Below the pieces are notes generated by a model. The model ran no database searches and was not told the DNA's origin. It saw nothing but the letters and a program-made list of their open reading frames with translations. DNA of 64,000 nt. It comes from Sordaria brevicollis (lineage: Eukaryota > Ascomycota > Sordariomycetes > Sordariales > Sordariaceae). Within the stretch, counting starts at the first letter, position 1. Each line of letters begins with the position of its first letter. The stretch lies in NCBI GenBank assembly GCA_033439795.1, contig JAUTDP010000005.1, forward strand, positions 1,517,001-1,581,000. Reading direction: 5' to 3'. Shown here piece after piece: positions 26,871 to 40,376 of this stretch. The translations under genes were made by a program, and so were the position numbers.

Positions 26871-29800
26871 GATGAGTACTATATACGCTAACTTGCCCAG
26901 GAAAATATCGCCAGCACGATATACTCGTACGAGAATTTTGCAGTAAACTTATTTCACAACTGTAAAATTACACCAGTGATCATTTTCTACTACCCCCCTT
27001 ACGCGCTATAGTAGGAACAAAATTTAAAATAAGTCTCGTCCTTAACCCATTTCGTTTCTTGTTTCTGTTTCCCTCCTCCTCTTCTGATCCTCCCTAGAAG
27101 TTTATCATCTTATTGCCAAGTATTAACCAACCAAATTTGACGACCAACATTAATCAAACTGTACAAAACACTGGAAAAATGTTTTCCAGAAGACCTTGTC
27201 CGCAGACTATCTATTTACGTACTATGTGTCATGATGTGCAAGATCTAAGCTTCGTAGCCTTCGTGTGTCTCAGTCTCAGGATAGACAGGGGTTTACGAAA
27301 TCCACGCGACCCCCCTCCCTTCGACGCCAAAGGATAGGTAGATAGATGTTTTAGATTGTCTTCGAGGTCGTTCTTTCTTGACCACCTTCTAAAAGGGCTT
27401 TGTTCTTTGCCACTGTCGTGCATCAGAAGCGCGGCTAGATCTATGGTGTGTGTGTACCGAGCGGGTGTAGTGTAGGTGGGTGTACATACCTATGCCGTGC
27501 GGTAACGTACAAAAAAAAGTTAAAAAAGGGCTCTGTGCGTTTCTCCGAATGGCTCTGCGGAACGGCGCACAACGGAATGCACACTGAAGTCTAGCTACGA
27601 TACAGAGTAGGTAATGCATATTTAAGGAATTGTGGGAGCGATGGATGACGGTCCTTGGTGCGATTTTGTTCCTTGCAAAGATATTCTAGAAAGGAGCCAG
27701 AAGCAAGCCAAAAAAAAAAAAAAAAAAAAGCGAGCGTGGTAAACAACCCGCCCGCGGTTTCGTTCCGTTGTGCTGGTCGAAACACCAGACAGTGAAAACC
27801 AGGAACCAGGAACGTCAGCCAGGTGATCGGCCACTCACCTCGTACCGGACTTCTGCTTGGAGAGTTTGCGTAGGTACCCCTTGCTTCAAATTTTGGGTGA
27901 GTTTAGAAACCCTGGCTTTCACTTGGGGTGACGATGTGTACGTATCCGCATTCCGCAGAACGGAAGAACGGAAGACGGATAGGAAACCCCTAGATTCTTC
28001 AATCATTTTGTGTCTTGGATTAACGGTTTGTTTTCTGCTGAATGGATGTGTTTCCATGTACCTGTGGTTTTGACATGATATCCATGAGAAATGGAAAACG
28101 CTCGAGGTATTTAAAGCCGAGACCTGTTCGTCGGTTGATCGTAGCGGCATAACGATATCGAACTAGTGTAGTGTCCTAAGATTGGTCTTGAGTCTTGACC
28201 CTCGTGGTCTCTGCTCTGTATATCGGAACCGAACACTCCAACGGGACCGGGTGGAAAGGTTGGTGATGAATGAAGTCTTTAGGTTGATGACGAAATACCC
28301 TCACACGACAAAGAAAGTGAAGGTAGCGCCCGCCCGTTGTTTTTGAGATCACACAAAGGGTCCCTCCCCGTGGTGCTCAAGAAAATGTTCTAGGTTTCTG
28401 TGCTCCTCCCCGCCGTTTGGACGCGGGAGCCTCATGACGGCGGACGACATGTGGAACGGGAATAACTGGCATATGGTACTCATTTCCCATTATATAGAAT
28501 TCCAGACTGGCGCAGAGCATCTCAATTTCCATCATGATGAACTCCATGCTTCCCCCGGCGAGTGATCTCTTATTATTCAGCTGGTGTTGTAAAGTTGACA
28601 AAAAGAAAGTCATGAAGCCAGAGGTACGTTAGACCGGTACCTGCTCCCTAGGCGCACAATGTGTGGCATAAACGTGTATCTCGGTATCCACCCGCGCTAA
28701 GGCAGTTAAGATGAAGATGTACCCGCTTTGATCGAGTCTATGAAAGACATGATTGGTCGGCAAACTTGTGCCCCTTTCGCTGCAGGTCTTCGTTACATAC
28801 TCTGCCACTCCCACACGTTGGCGCACTGCATCTGCCCCGTTTCCCCACTATTCTCACGCTAACCGTCCAAGGCTTCAACGTTCAATGGTCGCTCGAACGG
28901 GTGCCGGACCGCAGCTGTAACTGACGGGCCAGTTTGATGGACCCTCGGGATGTCTCGAGTCGACCACTCAACTTGCTGTGATGAGGGTTGTTGAGTGTAG
29001 AGAGGAGACAGTTGTATATAGGTCATCTGTGATCTGGGAAATCTCACTCTTATTTATGGCGGTTGGTGTTGCGTTGGGCATCTTTGACTATTGTGGAAGG
29101 ATAGGTAGTTGTAAGAAAAGCGGAAAACATGCCCAATACAAAAAGGAAACTGGAAACACAGCCAAGAAAGACACCAAAGCACAACCCGGGCGCCGCACCA
29201 AAACGCTCGACCGGGATCCCAGGACCCCTACATGTTTTTGCCCCATAGCCCATACAGGCAATAATACCAATACCCCTTACTACTGCAACCTCACACAGCG
29301 CCGACCTGGAGTCCTTGCCAACCCCTTTCGACTCTCTGCTCGTCTTTCTTTCAACTCCGAGCCTTCTCTTTTCCACTTTGCCTTTGACATCGTCTCCGTT
29401 GATCACCGGCGTCAAGGATAACGCAGATTCGCGAGCAAGACAGGCAATTCGTCTGGCCTGACCGCCATCGCATATCGTTGTTCATCCGCTTGTCTTGTCT
29501 CGCCTTTGGAGTCTTTCACTATAGCGACCATTCAGCACACAACTGCGACTGCCCGCCTATTCACCCGCTACCAGGCGAACGTGTCTGCTTGAACCAACCA
29601 GGCCAGCCTTTCTCTCGACAGCAACACCAGGCGAGCGAACCGACAGAAGAATCACGTATTCAAACCGACCCGGAAACCCAACAAATGTCGCCTTAGTCGC
29701 CTACCTGTTGATCTTCTCGAACGCGCCTGAGCCGACCCTCTGTCCTCGGTCGCTTCCACTTTTCCTCCCCTGTCGCGATCGACTCGCTTAGTCTTTTTCT

Positions 29801-30128
29801 AATTCAACCGACCTGTGCCAACTGACCACACGACCACTTGTCGACACTGATCCGTTCTTTTCGCACATTGCGCCTTGTCTTTCGGTCGGAACCGGCTTCA
29901 TCTCTGGACCCTTCTGGTGCGTTGGCCACACCTGCCACCATTCAAGCGCAACCCCGCCTTTTGAACCGTCTATTGACCCGGCGACAACAGGAAGCGAGAA
30001 GCACACCTGTCAGCCCCTTCAGGTCCCGCAAACACTTAGGGGATCGTCGCGAGCTCCGCGCAGTCTATTTCTGGCTCAAGAACAACTAGACCATATCTCT
30101 ATCCAAGGAGTAATTGCAATCCGACACA
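26871..30128. other. Long intergenic region upstream of cla-4
   Basis: Composition becomes normal for genic DNA. The first 2 kb contain no open frame with protein-like content. From about 29.4 kb the sequence is pyrimidine-rich with many CTTTC and TCTC words and probably holds the promoter and 5' leader of cla-4. An A20 run lies at 27710-27729. Overlapping open frames near 28,978-29,421 on both strands lack recognisable motifs. Confidence 0.55.
27710..27729 (+). repeat. Poly-A tract, 20 A
   Basis: An uninterrupted run of 20 A in the intergenic region, flanked by GCC and GCG. Confidence 0.9.
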
Positions 30129-32930
<2,802 letters not shown>

Positions 32931-33787
32931 AGGAGAGGTACTTGATGAAGATGAAAGAGAAGGGGTGGTGATGATGATGTGCGTGTGGGCGGGTGGTTAG
33001 AGGATTCTTTTACCTTTTGAAGCAAGCAACCTTTGCATGAAAGAAACCTGAAAAGGGAAACGTTTTAATATCGATGGATACCAAGGGTTGGTAGGGTGGC
33101 TGGTGGGAAGATGGTATAGGTGGATGGATGGGTTCAATGCCGTTTGGGTCCGGAAACTTCGTCTCAAAGGAAGGCAGGAAGAAAGCAAGCAAGCGGTGAT
33201 AAGCAATCATGATGTGTACAGGTTTTGGATCTTTCTCCTTTCCTATGAGATATCTGTGTTATTTTGCGTGCCCGATAGATACCCTTATGGCAAGCTAGAA
33301 AAGTGTCGTCGCCCTTGTGGATGTGTGGCCGTGAAGTTCGAAGAGGGATGGGCGAACTGAGGAAGTTAGTGAGGGCTAAGTGAATTAGATTTGAAAACTG
33401 ATGTGAAAGATATGGCTTGAACATAATGATCTGCATCTCATACTTATCGATTGTCCCTTTGACATTCACTACCATTGAACATGTTTTCACGCTCCAAACC
33501 GTACTTCTCTTCCTGGTCATGTTGGATTATTCAAGTGATGGGTGGCCCGTGCGCGCTTGGGGCACGTTTAGAGAGAACCTCAAGGCGCGGTGGTTGTCCC
33601 TAGCAACCATAACAAACGATCATCAACGAATCAGCACATGGATTGACTACCATTCACAGAGATCAAAGAATCTTGACGACGTTCTTTTTTTGACAACTAT
33701 TTGCCAGTCCGATCGCACGTACAGTGCTTCTCTCGTTCTTCTTTTTGCCAATCGCAACAATCACGTCCTGAGCGGCAGGATGCCAAA
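32931..33787. other. Intergenic region between cla-4 and haspin
   Basis: It holds the cla-4 3' UTR and the promoter and leader of the haspin gene, both on the plus strand. No other gene is seen. It contains GATG- and GGTGG-rich simple sequence just after the cla-4 stop. Confidence 0.6.
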
Positions 33788-36025
33788 ATGTCAAGACTCG
33801 GAACCAAAACAAAAGTCCGCAAGTATGGGAAGCCTACAACGAAGAGTAGAGCGGAACTACTTTTCGCGGAACTACCTAAGACTCCAGTGAAACAGCCACG
33901 CAGACAGTCTACACACCAAATCTTGGAGCCAGAACCATTACGCATTTCGGAGCCCGAAATCACGGAATCCCATCCGGCATATAGCCATGAGCAGAAGAAA
34001 GTGATACCGCCATCTCCGGAAGCGGAGCCGGAACCAGCCCTCCCCGGACCGGAACCTATGTCCGATGAGGAAGATGATGTCCACGATGTTACCGAACAGT
34101 TCGACTCAATATTGCTTGATGAAGACGATGATCACCATGATGCTCCTTACGCATCTACACCACGACCTTCAATAGGAAGTTATACGAGTTACAACACTTC
34201 AGTACCATCACAGCAACAACATCGACAGCGATCATCACTGCCTCATACCAGGTCTTCACTTTCATCACAACCGCCACCACGACTTTCCCCATTCAGGAAA
34301 CTCGCATCTCCCTTACCAAAAAGACGAAGTCCAGCCCCTCAAAAGATTATTACTCCCACAAGATTAAGGAGCTCTCCATCTGCCACCAAAACCAAGTCCC
34401 CATTTGGCCGTCCTTGCCTATCACCACATCAGCAACAACACCAACACCCATTCCCTCTCAAATCCCCACGAGTCCAACAACTCATCCAACAAGAGTCACA
34501 TAATTCCCCAAGATATCAGCAACATGATGATGATCAAGAACAACAAGAATACTCCTTCTACGACACCTCCTCCTTCCACACCCTCTCCTGGGCCGACATC
34601 TGCGGTCCCCCCTCTTCCACCAACACCATCACCAAAATCGCCGAAGCCTCCTACGCCGAAGTCTACCGCATCACCAACCCCCGCGGCACCTCCATCATCA
34701 AAGTGATTCGTCTCCAATCCCCCATCAAACCGCAAACCAAAGCACAGGTCAAATCGGGTCTGGTGGACGAAGAACCACATGCCGAATCGGACCTCCAGGG
34801 CGAGCTGAAAATCTCCGAGTGGTTAGCTGCCATCCCGGGGTTTGTTATCTACAAGGAACGATTCATTGTCGAGGGAAAGGGGACGAAGGAGTTGTTGGAG
34901 ACGCATCAGGTGTTCCAACGGAAGATGAAGAGAAAGGACCCGGGGAGGGCGCAGTTTTATCCTAGTCCGAGTCGGTATTTGGACGAGACGAGGTTTTTGG
35001 TGGTGGAGCTGGGTGATGCGGGGACGGCGTTGGAGGACTCTATGACGGACTTGAAAACGAGGGAGATGTTGTGGGATGTGTTTCTGAGTACGGCGGTGGC
35101 GCTGGCGAGGGCGGAGGGGATGGTCAGGTTTGAGCATAGGGATTTGCATGAGGGGAATTTGTGTGTGAGGAGGGTGAGGCCGGCACGAGTGAAAAAGTCG
35201 GATACCAAGGGAGATGCTTCCTGTACGCGGGAAGGGGAAGAAGAAGGAGAGAAAGTTAAGTTCGGGTGGTCGGGACTCGAAGTTACGATTCTGGACTACG
35301 GTTTGTCAAGGGCTACGGACCCGGATACGATCGAGCCTGATTTCGAGTCAGAATCATATCCGGCATCACCTATTGGACAGAAGTCGACGACCGAAGGAAG
35401 AAGCGCAAAGGAGGAAGCTGTCGTCTTCTATGACCTGGAAAAGGATCCCTCAATGTTCACTTCGACACACGCGCCCCAGTGCGAGATCTACCGACTGATG
35501 CGCGCCCACTTGCTCAGCAATACGCTGGAACGTAAACAGGTCTCTTGGGCCGGGTATTACCCGTATACCAATGTGCTGTGGTTGTCATATATTTACGGTT
35601 ACCTCTGTCAGCATTTTAAAGGAGACAAGCGAGACTTGAAGGCGTGGAGGGAGGAGACAGAGGAGATGTGGAAATACATGGACCCGGGACAAGTCGATGC
35701 TGTCAGGCAAGAGGAGAGCATTGGATTCGGTGCAGCAGGGGATGTGGTGGTGTTCGCTATTGAGAAGGGCTGGATTACAGAGGAGCAGGTCATGGATGTT
35801 GGAGACAGAAGTACGGTTCTGTTTGAGGAGTCGGTGCTTGAGGTCCCGCCTGTGGAGGACTTGAAGAGCGGAGGCGATGGTGTGCTTTCTCAGAGTATTG
35901 AAAATCACCAGAGCGTCGAGCGATCTGGGCCAAGAGATGAAGACGACGAAGAAGACGATCAGATTCGGCGCCATTCTAAGAGAAGGCGGACGAAGAAAAG
36001 ATACGTCGAGGACGCTGATGATTAG
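33788..36025 (+). CDS. haspin: Haspin-family protein kinase
   Basis: Haspin kinases phosphorylate histone H3 Thr3 and help recruit the chromosomal passenger complex to mitotic centromeres. This is a single exon of 745 aa. The first 260 residues are Pro/Ser/Gln-rich and disordered. The divergent kinase domain starts about residue 260 (LSWADICG), with a likely ATP lysine near 305 (SIIKVIRL), the catalytic loop HRDLHEGN with Asp near 452, and ILDYGLSR near 503 in place of a DFG motif. The HRDLHEGN and DYxLSR pair is diagnostic of haspin. The C-terminus is acidic then basic (KRRRTKK), a likely nuclear signal. The start at 33788 gives MSRLGTKTKVRKYGK; upstream in-frame sequence has no better start. 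Confidence 0.92.
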   Translation: MSRLGTKTKVRKYGKPTTKSRAELLFAELPKTPVKQPRRQSTHQILEPEPLRISEPEITESHPAYSHEQKKVIPPSPEAEPEPALPGPEPMSDEEDDVHDVTEQFDSILLDEDDDHHDAPYASTPRPSIGSYTSYNTSVPSQQQHRQRSSLPHTRSSLSSQPPPRLSPFRKLASPLPKRRSPAPQKIITPTRLRSSPSATKTKSPFGRPCLSPHQQQHQHPFPLKSPRVQQLIQQESHNSPRYQQHDDDQEQQEYSFYDTSSFHTLSWADICGPPSSTNTITKIAEASYAEVYRITNPRGTSIIKVIRLQSPIKPQTKAQVKSGLVDEEPHAESDLQGELKISEWLAAIPGFVIYKERFIVEGKGTKELLETHQVFQRKMKRKDPGRAQFYPSPSRYLDETRFLVVELGDAGTALEDSMTDLKTREMLWDVFLSTAVALARAEGMVRFEHRDLHEGNLCVRRVRPARVKKSDTKGDASCTREGEEEGEKVKFGWSGLEVTILDYGLSRATDPDTIEPDFESESYPASPIGQKSTTEGRSAKEEAVVFYDLEKDPSMFTSTHAPQCEIYRLMRAHLLSNTLERKQVSWAGYYPYTNVLWLSYIYGYLCQHFKGDKRDLKAWREETEEMWKYMDPGQVDAVRQEESIGFGAAGDVVVFAIEKGWITEEQVMDVGDRSTVLFEESVLEVPPVEDLKSGGDGVLSQSIENHQSVERSGPRDEDDEEDDQIRRHSKRRRTKKRYVEDADD

Positions 36026-36291
36026 CATACGGTTGACAAACGAGCATAGCCTAGCGTTGGATGGCATTGATTTCAACCGAATCTTCTCCTTTTACATGCG
36101 CGCTAAGGAAAATCTTAGGTCCTTCGGCTTCTTCCTTACTATCGCATCAAGCACAAATTCGATTGACGTCCCGCGCTCTTCCTTCTCCCTATCTTGTTTC
36201 TCGTCCTCGACACCCTCCTCGTCATTATCATCATCAGCAGCAGCAGCACATAATTATCAACAACTATATCATTCTCACTACACAGATCGTA

Positions 36292-36981
36292 CTAAATATC
36301 TTCAAATTCGGAATCTGAAGGGGTCGAATCAGATTCAGGATCTTCGATGTCAATCTTTTCTCTCTTGCCGTCAGTATCCTCATGAATTCGGATGTACTCA
36401 AGAGGCTCGTCAGAATCCTGTTCTGAAACGTGCGACTCATCGTCAGGAGTCACGGTGTCGATGTCTTCTCTCTTGCCATCAGCAGCCTGGTGAAAGTCCC
36501 ATTTACATCCAGTATCCATCCAGAAATCATCGTGTCTGCCGCAGCAAGGATATATGAATCCTCCCTGGAAGAAAGGGTCCTTGCCATTCTCCGGCGTGTC
36601 TTTTGGACCCTGACTGTCGGAGTTGAACTTCTTCCATACGTCGGAATTGAGGTCAATTACACTGCTCTCTGCACACTGATTAGGCACCTACCAAGGATGG
36701 GACAGTATGGCCTTCTTACCTAGGTGATAGCGGCAGTTCTTCTCGTTGTCCTCTTCTTGGAAAACGTTGCTGCAGCGGTTGCAAATGTAAATGGGCCGAC
36801 GAGGCTTTCCGCTTAGTGTCAGTACTTTGGCAGTGGCTTTCCAGTTCGCTAAACAAATATAGCTTAAACAAGTGGCCGTCAATTTGCTCTCGGGATCATC
36901 TGACTCGTTGCTAAGTGCGAGAACAACGGCACGAAGGCTTCTCTCGTCCGCCGAGGCGATCCTCCCTGTGAGCTTCTCGCG
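36292..36981 (-). CDS. Cys/His-rich small protein, proximal tandem copy, start not visible
   Basis: Exons: 36981-36720 (left-open) and 36668-36292, with a 51-bp intron (GTAAGA...CAG). This is a paralogue of the copy at 37446-38070. Shared blocks are EKL near the N-terminus, a CNRCSNVF motif, NCRYH before the splice site, DTPENGK, a CC pair, and GC...H after it. All putative metal ligands are kept. An in-frame TGA at 36982-36984 stands directly before the homologous region and no in-frame ATG precedes it, so the gene needs an unseen upstream exon or is a decaying copy. The C-terminus repeats a DGKRE-ID motif and is acidic. Function unknown; zinc binding is inferred from Cys/His spacing. Confidence 0.6.
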
Positions 36982-36984
36982 TCA

Positions 36985-37445
36985 TGATTTGCTTTCCATG
37001 ACTCTTGGAGAGGTATTTGAACGCCCCGGGTTTGTAGCCTTGATGGGACGTGAGGGAAGAATTGATTCAAAGAACGTTTTTGTTCAGGAGGAGCAAATCA
37101 TGTCCTAAAGAGGCGATGCCGGGTACCAAGAACTTGAAGGGCAGTGGAGGGACTGTGGGAAATCCTGTTTTGCACTCAGTAAAGGTAACTAACATGCGTG
37201 AGCATTACAAAGGCAGGTGCCAGCGACAAAGTTTGAAGTTGGTATTTCAAGTTGAGGTGGCAGGAGAAAATGAGAGTCCTAGGTTGGGAAGGAACGACCA
37301 CATCCCCGGCATGCCCCTGGCCAGAACCATCGATTTTGTAACACGCAAATCACCATGCCTCTTTCCTAACCTGTATCCAACAACATAAGCAGGCACGAAG
37401 CAAATCCGTCTTTTCTCGTCTTCACTGTCTTGCCTTTTACCTTTT
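36985..37445. other. Spacer between the tandem Cys/His-rich genes
   Basis: This would contain the promoter of the proximal copy and the 3' UTR of the distal one. I could not find a convincing first exon for the proximal copy here. Confidence 0.45.
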
Positions 37446-38070
37446 TCACTCATCTTCCTCATCATCTTTATCATCCTCCACGTCTTCTTCGTCGTCGTCC
37501 TCCTCCTCCTCGTCGTCGTCGTCATCATCAAAGTCGTACTTTCCTCTCTTTCCGTCAACAGCCTTGTGGTACCCCAACTTACACCCTTCAGATTCATCAG
37601 CTCGCTTTTCGCAGCAATAGTAAATATAACCCCTAAGGAGGTGAGGAGTACGGCGATTCTCAGGCGTATCCTTTTCACCATGGGCGTCCTCGTCCCAGTC
37701 ATACCACGCGGACGAACTGTCGTCAATCTCCATCTCCTCTATACACTTTTTAGTTCTGCGTTATAAAGACAGACGTGAAAGGCTCGGGCATACCTGGATG
37801 GTATCGACATTCCTTCTTCGTCTTATTGTCGTTTTCATCAAACGCGTTGCCACACCGAACACAAATGTGAACGGACGCCGTTGCCTTCCGTTTGGAGTCA
37901 GAAGTGCCTGCCTTGGTCGTGATGAGATTGGCCACTTGGTACAAATGTTTGCCGACGAGTTTTTCGACTTCATCATCAGCGCAGAGGCCTCGCAGAACGG
38001 TACGGACAGTCGACTCGTCCGCTGCGTTAATTGCCTCTATGAGCTTCTCGCCCCTCAAGATCCCCGACAT
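37446..38070 (-). CDS. Cys/His-rich small protein, distal tandem copy
   Basis: Exons: 38070-37794 and 37738-37446, 189 aa, with a 55-bp intron (GTATGC...TAG). The N-terminal half is helical-looking (MSGILRGEKLIEAI). Then come CVRCGNAFDENDN and ECRYHP, and after the intron DTPENRR, YYCCEKR and GCKLGYH. This order recalls a widespread fungal domain (C-x2-C, C-x2-H, CC, C...H) seen in many small ascomycete proteins of unknown role, probably zinc-binding. The C-terminal 35 residues are almost entirely Asp and Glu, suggesting contact with a basic partner such as histones or ribosomal proteins; that is inference. The start is the first ATG of the open frame. Confidence 0.72.
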
Positions 38071-38824
38071 AGTTGTTATTGTTTCTGTGAAAATGACCTT
38101 GCAGCCGACAAGAGATAGAATGGCCCGACAGTCGGAGTGACAGAGATTTGCAGAAGGGTATGCAAGAAAAGATGTGAGGCGCAGGAAGCAAAGAGGAAGA
38201 AGTTCGAAGGGAGTAGAAGAATTTTCTCATATGCTCAGGGACGCATTGGCCCCACAGTGCTCTAGAACGAAAACGGTAGTTGGAGTGGTTAGAGATCTGG
38301 TTCTGCTTTTTATTCTTGGACAAACGCGACGGTTGATTCGAAAAGCCGTGGCTGACTATCCAAATCACAACCCCCCAGCCACCAAACGCAACCATCACCA
38401 TACTTCTCTCAACATCTAATATTAAGCCTCAATTGCCGTCCTGCTACTCGCCAACGTCCGTTTTCAACCAAAATGCAGGTTACGAAGCCCTGGGTAGAGA
38501 GGATTCGGGACACTATAGATCAAAAGTTTCGGTGATGATGCTTTTGTTAGTCACTATTCAAGTCTAACCACGCACAAAAAGAGGAACACTTGATAAATCG
38601 GTCTCAAGCAATGCATGATCAAAACAACTCTGTAGTACTTCTCATCAGCAAGCTTGACCGAGTCAATGCCCACAAGGCAAGATACTCAAGCCCATTATCA
38701 TCTATCGCCGTGCATAGATCACACCTTGTACCAGTCAACCAGTCTATATCCCATCTTATCCCATTTTCTGCGGTCTCAGTCCGTCTAAGGTCTCTTTCAA
38801 TTTCTCTCAACCTTACCATCCTCT
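38071..38824. other. Intergenic region
   Basis: It lies between the 5' end of the distal Cys/His-rich gene and the 3' end of the prephenate dehydratase gene. It should hold the promoter of the former and the 3' UTR of the latter. No other gene is recognised. Confidence 0.55.
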
Positions 38825-40376
38825 CTACCTCCTCCTCTGATTCAACCAACTGCCCAACCACCTCCACCGTTCCGCCACACCCTCAACCCACTCCACATCG
38901 CCCACCAGACCACTCACCCTCCCCTCGGGGTCATCCCACCGGCTGCCCTCAAACTCGACAAAGAAGAGATACTGAAACGGCGCAATCAAGCTCGGCAAAC
39001 TATTGATGCTCGTCAAATTCAGCCCCCTCCTTTTAAAACAACCCAGCACATCCGCCAGCGCGCCAGGCGTATGATGCGGCACCGTGAACGAAACCATGGA
39101 CTTGTAAAGACCCTTGTAAGCATCTGCCTTTTCAGCAGTAGCATCATCACCGTTGCCGCTACCAGATGTGGCTGATACAGGCGATCCACTTCGGGCCGAT
39201 GAAGAAGAAGCAGCCTCAGAAGCAAGAAGAGATTCAGCCCGGTCCGTAGTCCACGGCAACCCCTCCGGCAGGGAAAACTCCTGCTCGACGCCATCGTCGC
39301 TGCGGCTGCTGCAAGGTCTCCTCCGCAAGACAAAGAAGCGGGTCGTGTTGTCCTCGCGATCCTCGATGCAGCGCGCCAGCACGTCCAGGCCGACCATCTC
39401 GCCCGCTACTTCACCGGCTACCGCGGCGCTCGAGCCCGTGGCGTCGGCCGCCGCGAGCTCGGCGGCTTTGCTGGTGGACGAAACCTCGATGGTCTCGACG
39501 CCTTTGAGGTAGGTGGCGAAGAACTTGGCGGTTTGGCCGAAGGCTTGCGGGTGCGAGTAGACGCGCTTGACGTGGGAGAGGGAGGTAAGGGGGGTGGCCT
39601 TTGCGGATTTCTCGTCGTCGATGTTAGACAAGAGCGGCGATTTTCGACGGCCCAGGAGGAAGTGGTGGACGTCCAGGTAGGCTTCGCCGCAGATAGTGAT
39701 GTTGGGGTAGGTAGCCAGGCGGTCGGCGAGGCAGTCGAGGGTGAAGCTGACGGTACCGTGGGTTGAGTTCTCGAAGGGGGCGACGCCGAAGTCCACGTTG
39801 GAGGCTTGGACTTCGTCAAAAACCTCTGTTTAGGAGGGTTAGTGAAAGTTTCTAGGCATTCAAAATGAGGGTATTCCACACAAACCTCTGATCGTTGTCG
39901 TAGGAGTGAGTTCCCATTCATCCTGGTTGGGAAAGGCAGATTTTGTCGCCTATATGGTTGTAAATTACCCCAAGTCAATATCAGGCTCATGTCAATAACA
40001 CCGCCGCCGGGCGCAAGATATGCTCATCCACCCAGAAGGATTTTGAAAGATTCCTGGAAGTGTTTCCCCATGTTGAATGCTCCTCAGCATGCGCTCTTTC
40101 TCGAGCTCATTTTCATGCACTGTCCTAGACCCGATAGGTCACAAACAGTGGCTCCCACTGTTCCCATGGTAAACCCAAGCTTGCCAACCCACGAGAGTTG
40201 TCTAAACCGGCTTCCTCATACCAACCCTCGTAAGCCCTTCTTACGAGTTTCTCACATACCTGATGGGAATATGAAGCGAAAGGCCCCAAGAAGGCAACTT
40301 TCCTCTTGTGCCTATGACTCCTCTCTTGAATCCCTTCCGATGTCGGCGGATTTGTGACCGTTGTTGATGAGCTCAT
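38825..40376 (-). CDS. pha2: Prephenate dehydratase (PDT plus ACT domain)
   Basis: Converts prephenate to phenylpyruvate in phenylalanine synthesis. Exons: 40376-40260, 39949-39886, 39825-38825, 393 aa. The PDT domain opens with KVAFLGPFASYSHQ (about residues 26-39) and splices directly to ATKSAFPNQ. PFENSTHGTV carries the family's ENS-x-x-G signature and NTTRFFVL the catalytic T-R-F motif. The C-terminal ACT domain (about 310-390) starts GALADVLGCF. The site usually reading ESRP in Phe-sensing ACT domains reads NSLP here. The first intron is long (310 bp, GTATGT...TAG); the second is 60 bp. Eukaryotic PDTs of this form are monofunctional, as here: there is no chorismate mutase domain. Confidence 0.93.

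Noticed and set aside
28978..29421. Overlapping plus (147 codons) and minus (121 codons) open frames upstream of cla-4
   Set aside because: No motif, low-complexity basic composition, mutually overlapping, and positioned in the likely cla-4 leader or promoter.
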